64,000 nt of DNA, from NCBI RefSeq assembly GCF_020382885.2, contig NC_058494.1, forward strand, positions 27,006,329 to 27,070,328, given 5' to 3'. Source of the DNA: Scatophagus argus (taxonomy: Eukaryota; Chordata; Actinopteri; Scatophagidae). Under the pieces are notes generated by a model. That model ran no database searches, was not told the origin of the DNA, and saw only the letters and a list, made by a program, of their open reading frames with translations. This document shows positions 48,401 to 61,205 of this stretch, piece after piece (the stretch's first letter is position 1; every line of letters begins with the position of its first letter). The translations under genes were made by a program, and so were the position numbers.

Positions 48401-51186
48401 TTGTTTGTTACTTAATGCTTTAGCAGCAGGTGTTTGTCCTCTAAAACCTGCAGTGTGAGACTTTAAATGAAGCAGCTGAGTCCAGCAGGCCTGAATCTGT
48501 TGTTTTGTTGCTTCAGTCTCGTGCAGGGATGATCAGCACGGTGGAGGTGCTGAAGCTGATGGAGGCGTTCGTCAACGAGCCCAACTACACAGTGTGGAGC
48601 GACCTCAGCTGCAACCTGGGAGTGTTGTCCTCCCTGCTGTCGCACACCGACTTCCACGAGGAGATCCAGGAGTTCATCCGGGACCTGTTCACCCCCGTCG
48701 GCCTGGAGCTCGGCTGGGACAGCAAGCCAGGGGAAGGTGAGGAGGAGCTGGACAGGAACCGACTGGCAGAGTTCAAATGTTTTTATTTGAAGTTCGTCTT
48801 TATGAACATTCAAGATTCGTTCGTGCAGTTTACTTCAAGCTATGTGTCTCCATGACGACCGCAGTGCTGCGGCGAGAGAAAGACCACAAGTTGACTGGAT
48901 GGTTTCTGTCCCGCAGGTCACCTGGACGCCCTGTTGAGAGGCCTGGTCCTGGGGAAGCTGGGCAAGGCGGGGCACAAACCCACACTGGAGGAGGCCCGAC
49001 GGAGATTCAGGGACCACGTGGAGGGCAAACAGATCCTGCCTGCGGACCTGAGGAGCCCGGTAAGCAAGATAAAAGGCATCACGCCTGTGTTCTGCGGCAG
49101 GTTCTCCAACAGCCTTCATGGTGGACATGTGGTTTGTAGTTCAAACAAGATAATAATTCATCATCTGACTTTGTGTATTCAGACCGTCTTTTTGTTTTAG
49201 TTTTAATTGTTGCTGCGTGTTGTGAACATCACATGGATGCGTTTCCATGTTTTTATTACCGTGTTAATTCTCACGGTGTGCGTGTTGCCTTCAGGTGTAT
49301 CTGACCGTGCTGAAGCATGGAGACAGCACCTCGCTGGACACCATGCTGAAGGTGAGACTGCAGCCAGCAGCCATCAGTCGCTGTGTGAACCTGTGCGATG
49401 AACCTTCACTGTTCAAATCCTGAACCTTCGTTCTCTCTCCACTCTGTCAGCTCCACAAACAGGCAGACATGCAGGAGGAGAAGAACCGCATCGAGCGAGT
49501 GCTGGGCGCCATCTCTGCCCCCGACCTCATCCAGAAAGTCCTCAGCTTCGCCCTCTCGGTACTGCATGTAGTCCAGTGCTGGTTTTGTTTCTGTTGTGCA
49601 GTTTTTGTGTTTCAGGGGAAGATCAGACTGTTTTTGTTGTTTGTTCATCCATTTTTTTGCATCTCTGCGTTGATTTGTTTTTCATGGTGGGGAATGACGA
49701 ACTGTAAGAACAACATAAGGCACTTTGACTGTGCAGTAGTTTGACATCCTGAGCGGTTTCAGACCTCTTCAGGAGCTTTGCTGAACAAAGGTCAGCACAG
49801 CCAACCTCCCTCTGGTTCTTCTCCCCCGACAGGAGGAGGTCCGTCCCCAGGACACGGTGTCAGTAATCGGGGGCGTGGCAGGAAGCAGTAAACAAGGCCG
49901 GAAAGCTGCCTGGAAGTTTGTCAAGGACAACTGGGAGGAGCTTTACAACCGCTACCAGGGCGGCTTCCTCATATCACGGCTAGTCAAGGTAAAGAACAAT
50001 CAAAGCTCCCGCTGCTTCTGCCTCTCACACAAAATTTCATGAGGCCATTTGTTAAAGGGAATTCAGTCCTTATCTCCTCGCCCCCGTGCTAATGGAAAGT
50101 CGGGTGGAGTTGCTCCATCCACAAAACATTTCTCACAGCAGTGAAGAATTCTGCTAAACAGCCGAAGCTTTGTTTAAAGTGTCGACTTAACTGATGTAGT
50201 TTAGCCTACGACACGTGACACACGTCTGCCTGGTGGACAGACAGAAAGACGGTCAGACTCGGACGCGAACGTCAGCGTGTGCTCGCTCACGTGTGTTTCC
50301 TCTTCGTCTCTTCGCAGCTCACAGTTGATGGATTTGCAGTCGACAAAATGGCTGCTGAAGTGAAGGTGAGAAACTCTTTTCATTCTGCACTTTCATCTTG
50401 TTTTTGAGTTGGGAGGAGTTTGTTTCAGGAAGTTTTTTTTCTATTTGGAGAAACGACAAAAAGCTTATTGAATATTTTGCTAATTTACAAATATGAATAA
50501 TTTTATTTTCTTTGCAACAGATTTTAAAAAATGGAAACAGTTCCAGATTTAAATCAGGTGAATTAGTTTCACCACTAGGGGGCAGAATGTCCTCACAGCA
50601 GACTCGATTCGCTCCTGATGAACCGCCTGCACATCGACTTTTAGTCATCGTGTTATCAACAAACTGTTGTCTGCTCACTCATAAAGGAAACAGAAACTTA
50701 TCGCTGAATTTGAGAGGCACTTTTTCCTTTTTGTTTGTTAGCAAACAAGGAAACGTGGGGATGGGAGGAGGTCATGACATGCCACAAAGTTCTGCGGTTT
50801 GCACCTTTAATCGGTTATGATCAGTCCACGCAGTTTGTGATCGATGTTACCACGTTATCAGGGTTAATGCAAAGAAATTACATGTGAGCAAAAAACAAGG
50901 TTTTGGACAAAAGCAGACACCTGAGGTTTTTAGGCACCAGACAACTTAACGATAAACCGAGAAAACGACTGGCAGACTGACTGTCAGCTGCAGTCCTGTT
51001 GTCTTGATCTGGTCTCTCCGGGTGTTCCTGTCCCTGCAGAGTTTCTTCGAGAGTCACCCGGCGCCGGCGGCCGAGCGTACTGTGCAGCAGTGCTGTGAGA
51101 ACATCCTCCTGAACGCCGCCTGGCTGAAGCGCGACGCAGACGACATCCACCAGTATCTACTGCAGCGCAAGGCGCCCCCCGTCTGA
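36420..51186 (+). CDS. npepps: Puromycin-sensitive aminopeptidase (M1 gluzincin)
   Basis: Twenty-three exons: 36420-36722, 38641-38725, 38873-38950, 39086-39207, 40477-40584, 42587-42787, 43008-43104, 43189-43222, 43838-43952, 44378-44542, 44680-44784, 44883-44943, 45036-45145, 45747-45810, 45914-46053, 47520-47654, 48517-48736, 48917-49059, 49295-49351, 49451-49558, 49833-49988, 50318-50365 and 51040-51186 (TGA). They total 2,802 nt, 933 residues (human about 919). Motifs: substrate-binding GAMEN at 332-336, zinc site HELAHQW at 368-374 with the third ligand Glu391 in WLNEGFASW, and the transition-state Tyr about 454 in YSKGAS. The C-terminal helical domain is intact. It removes N-terminal residues from peptides, mainly in the cytosol, and acts in proteostasis and antigen-peptide trimming. 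Exon 14 begins QGDDR where human has VEDDR, by splice choice at 45746. Two in-frame ATGs (36420, 36600) offer alternative N-termini. Confidence 0.96.
36723..38640 (+). other. npepps: npepps intron 1
   Basis: A 1.9-kb first intron starting GTACGT. The first 700 bp is rich in GCTAGC/GTTAGC words and is relatively GC-rich, as near a promoter. I see no other gene. The other long npepps introns (40585-42586 and 46054-47519) likewise show no recognisable features. Confidence 0.55.
47659..47690. repeat. (CA)n microsatellite after npepps exon 16
   Basis: CA-rich run with interruptions, starting five bases after the 5' splice site of intron 16 and so close to the U1 binding region. Confidence 0.7.
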
Positions 51187-53230
51187 GCCGCCGCCCACGC
51201 CGCCTCCTCCCCCCTCCCCCCTCCCCTCCTCCCAGCGCGGACCTCCCGGCATCATAGCTGCCTCAGCCCCGCCCCGCCCCCCCGCCATCGACACCCTCAG
51301 TACAGACCAGAGCGAAACTGCAGCAGGCTTCATTTCTCTGAAGAAACTGTTTGAAACCACAAGCAAAGCCAAGAATTTAACAAAGTGATGGAAGCTCGGA
51401 GAGACTCTTTCTACGTTAACAAGCAGATCCATTTTAGCAAGACCAAGAATGTAGTCTTACCCCCATTCTGCCCGGCAGATCTGCGTTATGAGACCGGTGC
51501 TCACCTGCCTCGTGTGCACACCCTCATCCACCTCTGCGTCGTAGCTGAGAAAACTGTGAATCCCCCTCCCTCCCCCCTCCCTCCCCCCTCCTCCCCCTTT
51601 TTGTTTTTCCTGCCGTCGCTCATTTTGAATGCTTGATTTTTCTGCATCAGCTGCTGCGTTTTCTCAACAAATGAATCCTCCCCTTCCTTCCTCCCGCTTT
51701 GCACTCACACCTCCTCCTTCCTCCTTCTGTTTCGGGCGTCGTGATTGGGCGAAAGCAGAAGGCACCTGGGCAGAATGGGGTTAAGAGCAGTAGTGTGTGT
51801 TGTAGTTTCCAACAGCACTGATTCTCCATCTGCTAATGAACAGTTAGGACGCGGCGAGCAGCGCTAGCATGGTACTACATTGTAAACTGTATAATGCAGG
51901 CATTTTTGTTTTTCTTTAGCGGACGATGTTCCTTTTTAAAAGAATTAAATGGAAAAGTTCACGGTTAACCCCCACCCTCGACCACCACCCACCCCCACCC
52001 AAAGATAACCCCTGCAGCTCTGTCCAGTCAGAGTTTGTCATCAACAAGCATATTCAGACTTTACCTGCCGCCCTCGATGAAATGAAGTTATTGGCGTGTT
52101 TTATAAGACATCACGTGCGGTGATTTATTTAAATGTCGAGATGATCTTGTTTTCCGAGGAGAGAGGGGGACAAAAGAGATCACAACACTACTTTTCGGGG
52201 CCTTTTCACTCTGAAGTAACATCAGGAAACGCCTCTCGATGGTCCGATCGACTTGACTGTCAAACTCGGGAGCCTTAAATTGGTCGACTTGTTTGCAGTA
52301 AAACGTTGCACACTGAAGCGGCGACGGTAGACGGCTTCCACGTAACGTCAGACGTGTCTAATGTGACAGATTATGCAGACCCGTTGAACGAGTGTATCAG
52401 TATAACATTTACTATTTAATGTGGTTTTGAGAACACACCGATCGAGTCCTCCAGCCTGTTGTCGAGACCCCCACCCCCACCCACCCCGGAACATTTGTTG
52501 TTGTTGTTTTTTTTTTCTTTTTGTTTGTTTGTTTGTTTGTTTTGTTTAAAACTAAAGTTGGTGTTCATTAAAGTGAAAAAGGATTCTGAAAACAAATGTG
52601 AAATTAGTACACGTTGATTTTAATGCGTGAGGAGTGAGTGTGAATGCCTGGAGAGACGCCTTCCTAATTTATTTTGTAATATCTCACGTCATATTGGATT
52701 ACAAATGGTTAAAGCAGCACTGCTGAATTGTGTGTGTGTGTGTGTGTGTGACGGCTGAATTACACCCAATGAGAATAAAAAGTGGTTACAGATGGACACA
52801 GATGAGTGCAGAGAGGAAATTCAAATGTCTTCACGTTTTGCTTTGATGATGAAGTGTCTGTAGAAAACGTTGAGGCAGCGTTCTGGCTTTGCTGTGCAGA
52901 TGTTCAATGTTTTCTTGTCTCTTTTGTTTCTGTTTTGTTTTTTTCTAATGAATCTGAATTTAGTTGAACATGTGGGATGTTTTTTTTGTGGTTCTGACTT
53001 TAAGAAGAGGAAAATCTGTCAGGCAGGACAGCTTCAGTGATGCCAAGGCGTACGTAAATATGCAGTCCAATAAAGCAACACTTGATGAGACGTTTTTCTG
53101 TCGCTGCGGGACGTTTCTGTCGTCTTCCACTTGACGAGTGCGAGTGGAAGGTGTTTCGATGACCTGCTTTACTACCGAACAGGGTCCCACGGGCGTCTGC
53201 TTTGTGGGTATTCAATAAATCATAAACTTG
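51187..53230 (+). other. npepps: npepps 3' UTR
   Basis: About 2 kb of non-coding sequence with pyrimidine-rich C tracts at 51200-51290 and 51560-51605 and T/GTTT runs at 52505-52545. Candidate poly(A) signals are AATAAA at 53069-53074 and 53214-53219, plus weaker ones near 52565 and 52775. The true end is not determined. Confidence 0.55.
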
Positions 53231-54500
53231 TTTGGTTAACTAAAACCGTCTTGGCCACGCGGTTACAAGATGGCGGACGCAGAGCGATGAGGGACGTCTG
53301 CAGCTCCTGTCCTGTGCAGGCCCAGCAGTGCATGTTAATCGATGTTTGGGCCTTTCGTGTCCACAGGGATCATGTTTTCTGTCTTCCAGTCCGTTCTTGT
53401 GAACAGGATGTCTCAGGAAAACCTCCAGGGATTTGGGTTTTTTTTTTGTTGAACCAATTCGTCCACTTGGACTCAAAGATGAAACGATGAGACTTTGGAG
53501 GTCAAAGGTCACAAATCATAACTCAAGACTTCATGCATTAATTATGGCAGAATTTCACCCAAATGTCTAGCGGGATAAAACGATGAAGTGATGACATTTT
53601 CTATCCAAACGGTCGGAAAACATCCTGATGTTTCCTGATGTTGTCTGTCCATCATTAGCAGCAGAGCTCTGGGACCAGATTCCACATGTGGTCATATACT
53701 CAACTGGGGACGCTGGTCTTCTGTGCTGCTGGGTTGAAAATGTGTGTGAAGCCTCCACGTTTTCCAGTCTGCAGCTTCTCTGCAGGAACGTCCATGTCTG
53801 AAGCGCTGCAGTCCACCACCGGCTCACTGGCTCGACGATACTGAGCTGCAGGTGGTGGTTTTGTGATGAGGTTCTCCATCAGTCTCTGCATTAATGGATA
53901 GAAAATGGATGTGAAGCGCAGCATACAACCCTTCTAGTTTCTGAACACAAGATGGCACACAGCAGTCAGTTAATTAAAGAGTTTGGTCTCGACCTGCTCT
54001 CATTGGAAAGTGTAATGGGATAACTTTTGTTGGGAATTGGTGCCATATAAATAAACTGCATTGAAACATGTGGGAAACCTGGAGGGTTTGTGGGGGAAAT
54101 GAATTGACTAAACCACCGCAGAAAGACTGCAGTTTGGACATGTCCTTTGGGGTTGTTTGTTTTTCTATTATGCTGTAGCTTTAGTTTATGATTTTAGGTC
54201 GAGCTTATGTGGGTCAGACTGTGGGGTCAAGCAAACAAAGCACCTTTTCATGTCTGATTCAGTAGAAACACTGTGATAAAAGATAATGCAGCAATGGCCT
54301 TCAAATTGTCTTAATACTTCAAAGACTAAAAACAATCTTATTATTCACTTATCCTTGCATTATCACGTCTATGCGTCATTAAGTTCCGTCTTTCGCAGGC
54401 CACACGCATGAGGTGCGTGCAGATGCGTGCAGTGCCCACGTGTGACCAGTAGGCGGCGTCGGCGGGCGGTTCTCGGTTGGTCACTTAAAGGAAGTGAAGA
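53230..54500. other. Intergenic region npepps to C6orf120 homologue
   Basis: No coding sequence or clear repeat family is recognised. The right end (54400-54560) becomes GC-rich and probably holds the next promoter. Confidence 0.45.
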
Positions 54501-54540
54501 AGTGAACTTTGTTTCCAGCTGGTTGCTGTGTTGAGACGAA

Positions 54541-54567
54541 GATGCTGGTGAAGAAACGGCAGCTGTG
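54541..54567 (+). other. Probable 5' UTR exon end of the C6orf120 homologue
   Basis: GAAGATGCTGGTGAAGAAAC runs into a strong donor, CTGT|GTAAGTAA, at 54568. The matching acceptor, TTGTTGTCAG|GC, is at 56263. The exon start is unknown. The assignment rests on the splice signals and on the first in-frame-open upstream sequence; transcript data would settle it. Confidence 0.5.
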
Positions 54568-56293
54568 TAAGTAACCGGAGAGGAGTGTCAAACGCCTTAT
54601 TGATACGTGTTAATTAATCAATTCGTAACTTAATGCATAAGTTTGAAGTCATTATGCCGCCTCTCTCTTGTGGAAGCCTGAGCGGATTTAGCGAATAAGC
54701 TAGCAGCAACGTTAGCTGCGTGGTAGCTTACTGAACTGTGAGTGTTAAGAAGCTAGCTAGCCTGGTTTAATAAGTAGCTCGCTGTGAGCTCAGGCTGACG
54801 CTGCAGAGTGTGAGCTAACGTTGACAGGAAGGCTGTGATACGTCTGTTTAGAGGAACGCCTATTTTTGTTTTTTTATTTCAATCCCTTTGGTTGTCGACG
54901 TTGGAGCTGCTGGCAGGTGCCTCGTTAGCAGGTTAGCATCAAACTTGTCGAGGTGTTTAGTTATTCCCGAGGATTCATAGTAAATTGCTCGCACGTTTCT
55001 GCCTTGAAAGTCGCGAACCCGAACATTAACGTGAATATCAGACGACCCGATTGGTGAACGACGTTAATAGCCGGATCTGTTGCCTGCCTGCCAAAGGTCA
55101 CACTCAGCAGTCGGCCGATCGGATTATTTTTAGCGGTGCAGAGGAGCTTTCAGGCGGTTTCTCAGCTTTCACTGGACTGCGGGGGGTTGGAGAGGTAGTC
55201 GGCTAGCAGCTCACGTTTTTACACGCTGATGTGTTTTGCTCATTAGCAGGAAACTTACTTTTATGTGTGTTTTAACAAACTGGGCTCCACAACAGGTTAA
55301 TCCGGACAGACAAGGTCGATGAACCCCGTCCTGACTGTGTGCATCCCCGCCAAAGACTGCAGGGATTGATTAACTTCTCTGACACACACACACACACACT
55401 GACAGGAGGGAGTTAGCATAACATCACACTGACAGTTAGGAAAAGCATTCAGTCAGACTGTGTAGATACTTTTAAATGCTTTGTGTGGTTTTACTGGTGG
55501 TGTAGTGGTTTGGATGGTGCTCCTCACGGTGGTGGAGTTACTTGGTGTCGTGGAGTCACGTGACGATTACCGATGGACCGGATGGGGCCCAGCCATATGG
55601 ACAAAACCACATGTCACAGTATTGTTACAGTAATGACAACAGAGAGTTTTAAAAAATGCTAACACAGTGAGATTTGTTTGAGAAATAAGGATCATTAGTA
55701 TGGATGTGATGAGTGTGGTTAAGCCAAACAGGTGGAACAGCCCCGTGAGCTCAGGTAATGACACCAAATCCCTGCAGTGTGGCCTTTGAGACCAGGGAAA
55801 GACGGCGACAGTATCTGAAGTGTGAGACGATATCCAGTCTCACATCTCAGTATTGATAGTTTGCCTTAAAACAGGAGTAATCAAACATTTTATGGCTGAA
55901 TATTTTTCCTCTCCATTTAATTTAACCACAAGAAAGTTTAAATCAAACACCGACTTCTTTCCAGACGAACAACTTAATCATTAACTTTTAATTTAGTACT
56001 GTAGTACTGCACTGGAATTTGTGAGGTTCTTGTACTTAACTCCAGTGTTTCCTTTTACTGCTACTTTATACTTACAGTATACTCCACTGCATTTTGGTTT
56101 CAAATATTCTCTTTTTTTACTCTGCTTTATTGATATTGCTGGACATCCGATCTGACAATTGACTGGTGAATAATCTTGTTTATCTGTGAGTGTAACGCAT
56201 CACAGCGTTATTTTCTCGGTTGGTTTGGCCGCCTCATGACGCTTCTGGTCCTGTTGTTGTCAGGCTGTCTGGTGTCGTCCAGGCGGTGACTGA

Positions 56294-56869
<576 letters not shown>

Positions 56870-58260
56870 AAAGGTTTTCCTGCCTCGCTGTGGTAACAGA
56901 AGGAAGAGATTTGGCTCAGTCAGCATTTAGACGTTCAAGAAAATAAGTTTTTTCCGTTCTGTAGGGATGAGAATTTGGGAGTGAACTCTGGCATTTCAGG
57001 ATTGTCTTTCTTTGTGATCAAACCTACACAAGTTGTAGCTTCAAGATGAAAGTCGTTGGTGAGCTGAAGTCAGCAAATGTTTCAGAGTGTGTGTGTTTGG
57101 CGATGAGCACAGCAACATTAGCCTGTCAGCAGATTCGGCTTTGCTGTCCTCTCCTAAAAAGACAGAACAAAGTGTATTAAAGGGCTCGTTTGGGTTTCTT
57201 TCAGTGCGGTTGGTTTTGAGCTGCTTCTCCGTGTGGAGCACCACCTGTCTGCAGTGGCAGCAGGAGTGCAGGTGTAGGAAGCTGAGTGCCGGACGCGGCA
57301 GCATGTAGTCTTGTGCTGCTGACTCCGCCCACTCAGGTGCTCCTGCTGCCTCTGCAAAGTGGTGGTGTGCCGATTGCCTTCTGCAGGTAATACGATGACC
57401 ATGGATAAGCACCTCATACAACCACACTTTAAAAACAACAACATGCTGAAATATCCCAGTAAGTCTGATTACAGACTGCAGTCATCACCTGACTTTGAGC
57501 CTTTGTGGTTTTCTGTAATGAACTGCAGTTCAACCAAAGGAAACAAGGGGGTCGCGTTTCTGGAGTCTTAAAGGACCAGTTTGGGTTTTTCAGTCCGTTT
57601 ATCTTAAAGCTCACACGGCCGAGACGCATCCTGTTAGTCGTGTGGTGGTTTGTAGGGACTCCACTTCACTAACAGGACTCTGAAGGCCCTGAGCGGATGA
57701 ACTTTGAGTGGTGCGACCTCACGGTGAGCGTCTGAGAACCAGATTCAGCATCAAACAGGCGTACGTGTTGAGGCTGTGAATGAGTGAAACCGCTTGTCTT
57801 AACTCCTCATGTCAACACCGCACAGGGTGTGTGTGTGTGTGTGTGTGTGTGGCTAGCTTTAAGTCTCGCTAACAGTATCAGAACTCAGCAATACCGTCGT
57901 TTTGAGACGTACACGATGTGAAGACGCCGCTGCCACGACTCGTGATTCTCTGCTTGCAGAGTTATTTCCTCGATTCAGACTCCAAATGGGAACATCAGGT
58001 TCATGAAGACGTGCTGACATTAGCAGCAACGTTTCACTTGGTTTGATCACTCGCTCTGTTTTTTTGTTTTTCCTTGTTGGACAAACTCCTGATTTAAACA
58101 TCTTCATCTTGTGTTGGAGTTCAGTTATTAGTAACCTTGTGATCACCGAGCAGAAATGTTCAACAGTGCCTTCAGATCCGCCTCCAGCAGGGGTGAACCG
58201 TCGCAGTTTTCCAGAGAAGATTCAGTCAGATTTCTTAATAAAGCATTTTCCCCCCGACTG
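56870..58260 (+). other. 3' UTR of the C6orf120 homologue
   Basis: About 1.4 kb without coding potential, ending near AATAAA at 58237-58242. It includes a GT microsatellite at 57830-57851. The long 3' UTR is inferred from the first good poly(A) signal. Confidence 0.45.
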
Positions 58261-58932
58261 TTAAAACGTTTTGTGTGACGAGTCGTTTGTTTCAGACTTA
58301 ACAGGCTGAAGGTGACGGATGTCTTTGTCAGAAGGTTTGACTGTGAGGAGAAACTGGTGAAATACTCCTCACTTCTTTAACAAGAGCTCAGCTTAAAGGT
58401 GCAGTTCACCCAAAAATGAGAATTAAAAAAAGCCTTGCAGCGTTCTGCTGAATGACTGGAGAAGCTGAGGATTTGTTTTAAAATGAGTTGATGTAAATCC
58501 CTTAATCACACTTTGTTGTAAGACTTCTCTGTTACCACTTAAAGGTAACATTGTTTTGCTCCATTGGTAAATTGGCTCTTGTTTCCAAAGTCATATCCAA
58601 CCAGCATAAAGACAAGGTACAGCAAACAGAAAAGCAACAAAGCCGAAAAAAAGCTGAAACCAGCAAATGTTTAATGTTTCATATCAATAACGTCATCAGT
58701 GACGACTTTAATGTTGGTCGACTAATCAATGTGTGAATATTCTTTATGTGTGATTTCTGATGCATGAGCATATTTCCACAACAGAAGCCACATTCTGAAG
58801 ACTTCACGAATCTCACATACTGCGTTTTCCTGCATTCAGGACAAACTGAGGCATTCAACACCTTTTAACCTCCAGGACTTACAGGATTTAGGAACAATCT
58901 TTGAAACATCTGCCATCTGCAAAAGATGAAGC

Positions 58933-58938
58933 TTTATT
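58933..58938 (-). terminator. mrpl21: mrpl21 poly(A) signal
   Basis: TTTATT on the plus strand (AATAAA on the minus strand), about 140 bp past the mrpl21 stop. Confidence 0.6.
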
Positions 58939-59079
58939 TACAGGAGCACAACAGAGCAGACTGCAGGGCTCAGGTCTTCAGAAACACAAAGTCACTTTGG
59001 CTCCCTGAGCCCAACGCGTTTTAATCACACAGATCAACCGGTCCGAGTGTCAGATTTACAGTCCTCAGCATCATCATCA

Positions 59080-59661
59080 TCATGCCAGTCTTGGGGCCAG
59101 CTCGATGCTGTTGATCCTCAGCACCGTCTGTGGCTGGATGATGGTCTTCTTGCGTTGGAACCGGTGTCTTTTCCAGAACCTCATGTGGACTTTGGGCCAG
59201 GACTCGGTCTTCTCGATCACGGTAGCCTCGACCCTGACCAGGTCCTTCCCCAGCAGAGGCCTGCCGATCAGTGTGAAATCCTCCGCGCCGACCAGCAGCA
59301 CCTTCTCCATCCGGATCCGCTCCCCGCACTCCGCTTCGATGTGGTTCTCAGTCAAGATCAGGTCTTCGTTGGTGACCTTCCACTGGCGGCCAGCGAAGTG
59401 GACCACGGCGAACAGCCGGCCGAAGTCCTGCTGGTTGATCTTCTGGTTCACGGTGCTGACTACCGCGGCATGTCGGCTCCGCTCCTCCTCCTCCGAGACC
59501 CGGACCAACTGCTCCGACCATGGAGGTCTGGACAGCGAGGTCCGGGGCACCAATTCCCCGCTCGCGGTGCTCTGTGTTCGGACAGCGGCTGGGAATAGGA
59601 GAGACTGTCTGGGTAACAACCTGCATGTCCTCCACAATCCCACTCCTCTGCTCAGCGCCAT
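59080..59661 (-). CDS. mrpl21: Mitochondrial ribosomal protein L21 (bL21m), intronless
   Basis: One uninterrupted reading frame of 193 residues (human about 205) from ATG at 59661. The N-terminus [20 protein letters not shown] is basic, as for mitochondrial import. The bL21 domain follows: [61 protein letters not shown], then [12 protein letters not shown] and [12 protein letters not shown]. bL21m binds 23S-like rRNA in the large mitoribosomal subunit. The frame is open 105 bp further upstream, but that extension (ATG at 59766) is unlike the family. Human MRPL21 has several introns; none is seen here. All conserved positions are intact, so it looks functional. Confidence 0.93.
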   Translation of the reverse strand: MALSRGVGLWRTCRLLPRQSLLFPAAVRTQSTASGELVPRTSLSRPPWSEQLVRVSEEEERSRHAAVVSTVNQKINQQDFGRLFAVVHFAGRQWKVTNEDLILTENHIEAECGERIRMEKVLLVGAEDFTLIGRPLLGKDLVRVEATVIEKTESWPKVHMRFWKRHRFQRKKTIIQPQTVLRINSIELAPRLA

Positions 59662-59700
59662 CTTGACAGGAAACGCATGAGTTCGCACTGCGCATGCGTT
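59654..59700 (-). promoter_or_regulatory. mrpl21: NRF-1 and YY1 sites at the mrpl21 promoter
   Basis: CTGCGCATGCGTT at 59688-59700 is an excellent NRF-1 palindrome, about 28 bp upstream of the ATG. The ATG itself lies in CAAGATGGCG, a YY1 consensus (59656-59665). Both are typical of nuclear genes for mitochondrial proteins. Confidence 0.65.
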
Positions 59701-59774
59701 GCCTCTCCACACATTCCATTTTTGCACATGCGTCAGCGTGCAGTCACCTGACGTTCTGCTTTCCAAACTTCAGT

Positions 59775-59890
59775 GGTGGATATTTAAGACAAAAGTTACA
59801 TAAAGTAATACAATGGAAAAATATTCAAGTACAATACTTTAAATAAGAGTAAGTACTACAGATAAAATATACTTTTTAGTTCTTAAAGCA
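59775..59890. repeat. ACTT-paced interspersed repeat (copy)
   Basis: Spaced AAGTAC / AAGTAATAC words, inverted with respect to the copies at 1895-2160, 15580-15730 and 55990-56105. Element family not identified. Confidence 0.45.
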
Positions 59891-61155
59891 CAAAGTAAGT
59901 AATTATTTTATTAATATTTATGAAGGCTGTCCACATACTGAGAAATCCTTGAAACATTTGGGAATCTACTATTGGAATTTCAGTGTCAGATTATAATCTG
60001 CTGATGTTGATATTATTCCACCGCTCAGTGAATATTTTCATCTTATTACAGGACATTTATCTGTTCACTGAGAAAAACAAAAAGAAGGCAGTAAGGTAGA
60101 ACAATGATAGATCAAGGTGGGGCTTGGTATGACTGCTTCAATGACTCTTGTAATACTGACAATCATTTTCTTCAGCTTCCGGGAAATAAAAACGTTTGAG
60201 GGCGTTAGGAACCATAATTGAGTGTATGTATTAGCTGTGTAATATGTGTGACAACTAAGTCTGCCCGTCACAACTTCAATTTAAGTCAGATTTAAGTCTG
60301 TTAGATATGGAAGTTGGCTATATTATAGGTGATGTCGCCATTTAACCGTCCTTTTATCTTATTTGTTTTAAATTTTCCATTCCCTGCATTTATAGTCGAT
60401 AAACTTTCTATAGTTACTTTCTTCTGTTGTGTTTGATTTGTAGGATTTGATTTTAACTGATTGGAAATCTGCTTTTTAAGAGGAGCTATATAAATTCTTC
60501 TTATTATTGTGACTATTATTATTATTATAATACCATAATTCTTAATAATCTTGTGAAATAAAAGATGCACCAATTTTCTTTAAAATGTGTCTAAGTAAAA
60601 AGAAGGACAAAAATGTTCAAGTCCTGGACAGTTCTGTCTTTACATTACCAGCTCGGAGTCTGGAGTTGGACATTTACTGCAGCACCTTAACGCAGCAAAT
60701 CTACCTCCATTTTGTATCGGGCGGCCCGTTTCCGGGTTTCTGAGAAGGGACCGATAAAACTGTGTCAAGGGGGAGTATGGCTCTGCTTGCAGGTCAGGAG
60801 TGCGGGTAAAGTTTTCCGTAGCTACCTGAAACTGCTAAAAGTGATTTTTAAACACTTTCAGAAGTTGTGTATGTGCTTCTTGATCGCAAAGAACTCTTGT
60901 TGGCAGAGTTTACAGCCAGCCGGACTGCGCTGACACTGACAGCTGGAAAGTAAACAGCTCGACGCTAACCAGCTAACCCCAGCTAGCTCTATTATACCCG
61001 CCACCAAACCGTCGAGAACAAGCTAACGTTAGCCGGCTAACCTGTGAGCTTTTTGGTGGCGTTAAATTACATCACCAGGACTTGCCAGCACCCTCCCATC
61101 CTAATTTTTGTCAAACTCCTCCGTCGAAGGATTGCCACAACGGCACTTTCCATTC

Positions 61156-61205
61156 ATGTTGTTTAGGAGGACGAGACTGTCAAACCTCCTGTTCGTCGAG
61201 CCAGG
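61156..61205 (+). CDS. Possible first coding exon of an unrecognised gene
   Basis: An ATG at 61156 opens 16 codons (MLFRRTRLSNLL, then FVEP) and runs into a strong donor, CCAGG|GTAAGTAAA, at 61206. The region 60700-61200 is GC-richer and has GCTAACGTTAGC words, as many fish promoters do. It would be head to head with mrpl21. I do not recognise the protein, and no second exon could be identified. It may equally be a non-coding 5' exon. Confidence 0.3.

Noticed and set aside
59105-59680. Plus-strand open frames of 183 and 191 codons opposite mrpl21
   Set aside because: Antisense shadows of the conserved mrpl21 coding frame.
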